From contig NZ_JAPDOD010000002.1 of NCBI RefSeq assembly GCF_027587205.1, positions 248,001 to 312,000 on the forward strand: a DNA stretch of 64,000 nt, in the 5' to 3' direction. Below the pieces are notes generated by a model, which saw nothing but the letters and a program-made list of their open reading frames with translations, ran no database searches and was not told the origin of the DNA. This stretch comes from Solirubrobacter ginsenosidimutans. Its GTDB lineage: Bacteria > Actinomycetota > Thermoleophilia > Solirubrobacterales > Solirubrobacteraceae. Position numbers and translations under genes: made by a program. Positions 61,025 through 64,000 of this stretch are shown here, piece by piece (the first letter of the stretch is position 1; each line of letters opens with the position of its first letter).

Positions 61025-61038
61025 CTACGTCAAGCGAA

Positions 61039-64000
61039 CTACGGCGTCGTGCCGACGCCCGGGCCGGTGAACTCGACCCAGTTGAGGTTGAACAGGTTGC
61101 CGCCCGTCGCGCCGTTGGTGACGGTGCGGAACACGAGGAAGTACTCGTGCGTGCCCGCCAAGGCGCCCGTCGGGGCGATCGGGAACGTCTGGCTGGTCCA
61201 GGTCGCCGCGGCGCCCGTGGAGACGAGGTTGTTCGTCTGCACGATCGGGCCGGTGGTCGGGTTGTCCTCGCGGATCTCGACCGCCGCGAGCGGGGAGCCC
61301 GCGGTGCGACCGTCCGCCGCGTCCGCGACGCGGTAGGTGATCGAGTTGATGGTGTCCAGGTTCAACGGGCCGTTGAGCTGGATCCAGTCACCCGCCGCGA
61401 GGCTGCCGCGGTGCACGCCGGTGGTACCCGGCGCGCTCGGACCGCCGTCGTTGTTGTTGCCCGTGTTCGTCCCGGACTGGTTGACGGCGAACTCCACCTC
61501 CTGATGCTTCTGGCGGATGTTGTGCTGCGCGGTCGTCGAGAGCGACGGGGTGCCGCCGACGCCGCCCTTGTCGGCGTAGGTCGCGCTGACGATGCCCCAC
61601 ACGTTGCCGCCATGGCTGACGTCGCCGGGGAGGGTGTGCAGGACGCCGGTGCAGCCGGTCGCGCCCTCTTCGGCGTGACCGTGGTTGTCGTGGCCGAGCA
61701 CGAAGGTCACGGCGACCCTCGAGCAGTCGATCGCGCCGTCCTCGGGGTCCGTCACCGTGACGGTGTACCCGACGTTCTGGCCGAAGCTGAACAGGCCACC
61801 CTCGACCGGCGTGTTGACCGTCACCGTCGGCGAGGTGTTGCCGGCGGTGATCTTCAGGCTCGCCGCGGCGGTCTTGCCCGACGAGGCCGTCACCGTGAGG
61901 ACGGCGGTGAAGACGCCGGCCTTCTCGTACACGTGGGTCGGGTTCGGGTCGGTCGACAGCGGGGTGCCGTCGCCGAAGTCCCAGCTGTAGCTGATCGACT
62001 CGCTCGGCTCGGGCGTGTTGGACCCGACGCTCGAGAACTTCACCGTCAGCGGCAGCGCGCCGTCGGTCTTGTCGGCCTTGACCACGGCGACCGGCGGGCG
62101 CTGGCCCTTCTGGTAGGACCACTTGAAGATCGCGGCACCGGGGTTGATGTTGAAGAACCCGTTGCCGTAGGTCATCAGGTAGAAGTCGCCGTCGGAGCCC
62201 CAGAACATGTCCATGGGGTTGGTGCATTCGAACGGCGTCGTCGGCGAGCCGAGCGTCGCCGCCGTCTGCGCGGTGCAGTTCATGAACTGGTTGATCTTCT
62301 GGACGTGGTTCTGGGAGTCCAGGATCAGCTCGCGCAGGGTGTTCTGGCCGAACTCGCCGAGCACGATCTTGTCGTCGTAGTACGGCGGGAACTTCGTCGT
62401 GTTCGGGTTCAGCGGGTCGTACTTGTACTTCGCGATGCCGTGCGGAGCCACGCCGCCCGTGTAGAGATCCGGGAACAGGCGCGGGCACGGGGTGGTCGAG
62501 CCCTTGGCGATCGGCGCCGTGTTGGCGTCCGGGCCGTACTCGGTGAAGCACGGCGTGCCGAGCGGGGCCGAGGTGGTGTTGTCGCGGTAGGAGTACCAGA
62601 CGTCCGGGGCCGTGAGGGCGGGCGTCTGGGTCAGGCCGGGCTCGATGCCCGGGCCGCCGTTGGTGTTCCAGTAGTCGTTGTTCGGAACCGTCGCGCCACC
62701 GCACGAGTACGGCTGCGGGGTCTGGCCCGCCGGCACCGGCTGGTGGGTGAGCGCGTTCATCGGGACCTGGAGGTTCACGTTCCAGGGGTACTCCGGCAGG
62801 TCGGGCTTGAAGCAGTACGGCCAGCCGTAGTTGGCGGGGTGACGCACGATCTCGTAGCGACCCGTGCCTGCCGGGCCGTGGTACTGCTGCGGCGTCTGCG
62901 AGTCGGGCGAGTAGTCGCTGACGTACGCGACGTCGTTCTCGTCGACGGTGATCCGGAACGGGTTGCGGAAGCCCATCGCGTAGATCTCCGGCCGCGTCTT
63001 GGCCTGCGGCGCGCCCCCGACGAGCGGGAACAGGTTGCCCTTCGGGATCGTGTACGCGCCGTTGCCGTTGCCCGTGAGGTCGACCTTGTTGAAGTCGGCC
63101 GGGGCGATGTCGCCCTCCTTGATGTGGATCCGGTTGACCTTGCCGCGCAGGTCGTTGGTGTTCAGCGCGGAGCGGGCCGAGTCGGTGTGCGGAGCGCGGA
63201 ACCAGCCGCCCTCACGCGTGGTGACGATCGCCGCCGCCGGCGTGGTGCCGGTCAGCGTGCCCGTGTTGGCCGTCAGCTGCGCGACGTCCTTCTCTTCGTA
63301 GATGCCCTTGAAGAGCACGGTCTGCGCCGCGGTGTCGACGGTGCCGGTACCGGTCACCTGCACGTTGCCGGCGCCGACGTTGGGCAGCGCCTCGAGCGCC
63401 GTCTGAATCGCGGCCGCGCTCGCGTTGGAGGCGAGCGGAGCGGTCGTCTGCGGCCCGGCGCCCTGGCTGAGCGTCAGCGTGAACGTGCCGCCCGTGGCGC
63501 CGTTGAGGCGCACGGTCTGCGTGTCGTCGTACTTCTGGTCGATGCTCTGGCCCCAGGAGCCGGCGTCGCCGCTGCCGGCGGCGCTGTCGTCACCCGTGAC
63601 GAACCAGAGGTTGTTGTGCTTGTCGAAGGCCATGTCGCCCGCGACGTGGCAGCACGCGCCACGGTTGTTGTTGACGCGCAGGATCTGCTGCTCGGAGCCC
63701 ATGTCCAGGTGCGCGGCGCCGTTGCCGTCGTCGACGAACTTGAAGCGGGAGAGCTGGAAGTAGCCGATCCACTGATCCCACGCGCTGAGGCTCGCGGCCG
63801 CGGCGGGAGCGGAGCCGATCGGGTCGGTCGTCACGGTGTGGCCCGTCGTGCCGTCGGCGAACTTGATGTTGTCGACGGTCGGCGGGGCGTAGTAGACGTA
63901 GACCCAGTGGTCGGTGGAGAAGTTGTTGTCGATGCCCGGCCCGTAGAGGCCGTCCTCGCTGTTGGTGTAGACCGGGATGGTCGCGATGGTCGACGTGATG
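61039..64000 (-). CDS. Secreted PQQ-type sugar dehydrogenase with PKD and CBM-like modules (5' end outside window)
   Basis: 987 residues are visible and the frame is open to the window edge (TIPVYTNSEDGLYGPGIDNNFSTDHWVYVYYAPP), so the start lies beyond. The first part is a glucose/sorbosone dehydrogenase-type propeller: NNNRGACCHVAGDMAFDKHNNLWFVTGDDS and EIYAMGFRNPFRITVDENDVAYVSDYSPD. An extra module of about 90-100 residues interrupts it (about 63210-63530). Later come a PKD domain (YSWDFGDGTPLSTDPNPTHVYEKAGVFTAVLTV), another Ig-like segment and a carbohydrate-binding-like end (GDWIQLNGPLNLDTINSITYRVADA). An internal GTG at 63834 is not the start. Confidence 0.85.
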   Translation of the reverse strand, partial: ITSTIATIPVYTNSEDGLYGPGIDNNFSTDHWVYVYYAPPTVDNIKFADGTTGHTVTTDPIGSAPAAAASLSAWDQWIGYFQLSRFKFVDDGNGAAHLDMGSEQQILRVNNNRGACCHVAGDMAFDKHNNLWFVTGDDSAAGSGDAGSWGQSIDQKYDDTQTVRLNGATGGTFTLTLSQGAGPQTTAPLASNASAAAIQTALEALPNVGAGNVQVTGTGTVDTAAQTVLFKGIYEEKDVAQLTANTGTLTGTTPAAAIVTTREGGWFRAPHTDSARSALNTNDLRGKVNRIHIKEGDIAPADFNKVDLTGNGNGAYTIPKGNLFPLVGGAPQAKTRPEIYAMGFRNPFRITVDENDVAYVSDYSPDSQTPQQYHGPAGTGRYEIVRHPANYGWPYCFKPDLPEYPWNVNLQVPMNALTHQPVPAGQTPQPYSCGGATVPNNDYWNTNGGPGIEPGLTQTPALTAPDVWYSYRDNTTSAPLGTPCFTEYGPDANTAPIAKGSTTPCPRLFPDLYTGGVAPHGIAKYKYDPLNPNTTKFPPYYDDKIVLGEFGQNTLRELILDSQNHVQKINQFMNCTAQTAATLGSPTTPFECTNPMDMFWGSDGDFYLMTYGNGFFNINPGAAIFKWSYQKGQRPPVAVVKADKTDGALPLTVKFSSVGSNTPEPSESISYSWDFGDGTPLSTDPNPTHVYEKAGVFTAVLTVTASSGKTAAASLKITAGNTSPTVTVNTPVEGGLFSFGQNVGYTVTVTDPEDGAIDCSRVAVTFVLGHDNHGHAEEGATGCTGVLHTLPGDVSHGGNVWGIVSATYADKGGVGGTPSLSTTAQHNIRQKHQEVEFAVNQSGTNTGNNNDGGPSAPGTTGVHRGSLAAGDWIQLNGPLNLDTINSITYRVADAADGRTAGSPLAAVEIREDNPTTGPIVQTNNLVSTGAAATWTSQTFPIAPTGALAGTHEYFLVFRTVTNGATGGNLFNLNWVEFTGPGVGTTP

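Overview
This window comes from the chromosome of a very GC-rich, free-living aerobic bacterium. Codon use, leaderless-looking starts, a complete 14-gene nuo operon, and XRE/MmyB-type, TetR and GAP-family genes all point to Actinomycetota. The overall gene flavour suggests the class Thermoleophilia (Solirubrobacter/Conexibacter/Patulibacter-like). That placement is inferred from family recognition only, not from a search.

Layout. 1-9.1 kb: an acyl-CoA synthetase, a TgpA-type transglutaminase, a fused double ThyX, and an SDR divergent from an MmyB-like regulator. 9.08-9.59 kb: a gene-free element about 510 bp long that is one large imperfect inverted repeat around a hairpin. 9.6-25.9 kb: a secreted protein with a pilin-like N-terminus, then nuoN to nuoA (minus strand, mostly with overlapping starts and stops). 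25.9-29.6 kb: membrane protein, flavin reductase and cupredoxin lipoprotein, divergent from a cytochrome c lipoprotein, serS and a tyrosine phosphatase. 29.7-37.9 kb: GAP exporter, cyclase plus TPP enzyme, YcnI-CopC protein, AbrB-type membrane protein, and a qor-ech-CBS-lgt operon. 38-43.3 kb: transaldolase, then a nickel/cobalt cluster (nicO, Fur-family regulator, cbiM, PDGLE protein, cbiQ, cbiO) with two Nur-box-like sites. 43.4-51.1 kb: small enzymes and regulators (GNAT, globin, SDRs, TetR, AlkZ-like protein, VOC, cupin, LtrA, trypsin-like protease). 51.2-53.8 kb: three tRNA genes (Ser-TGA, Ser-GCT, Arg-ACG), an MreB homologue and a TetR/cupin pair. 53.75-55.29 kb: a small decayed integrated island. 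55.4-56.5 kb: a PIN/HTH toxin-antitoxin pair. 57-64 kb: two large secreted proteins (Asp-box propeller; PQQ-type sugar dehydrogenase with PKD and carbohydrate-binding-like modules).

The most interesting structure is in four places. (1) The 33-nt 3' end of the tRNA-Arg gene is repeated exactly 1.5 kb downstream. Between the copies lie a truncated tyrosine recombinase and a 205-residue protein with a PD...ExK nuclease-like motif, so this is an island remnant with possible defence cargo. (2) The 9.1-9.6 kb inverted-repeat element carries a 19-nt box that recurs, also beside a hairpin, at 29.6-29.7 kb; this looks like an uncatalogued dispersed repeat. (3) Many starts lack a Shine-Dalgarno sequence but have a TANNNT hexamer 6-10 nt upstream. 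Two divergent gene pairs appear to share one symmetric -10 region. (4) A single polypeptide contains two ThyX halves, each with an altered signature motif. Two conserved genes (the phosphatase and lgt) appear to start with CTG.

No rRNA genes, CRISPR arrays or intact insertion sequences were seen. Function calls rest on family recognition by eye; start choices rest on overlaps, ribosome-binding sites and conserved N-termini.
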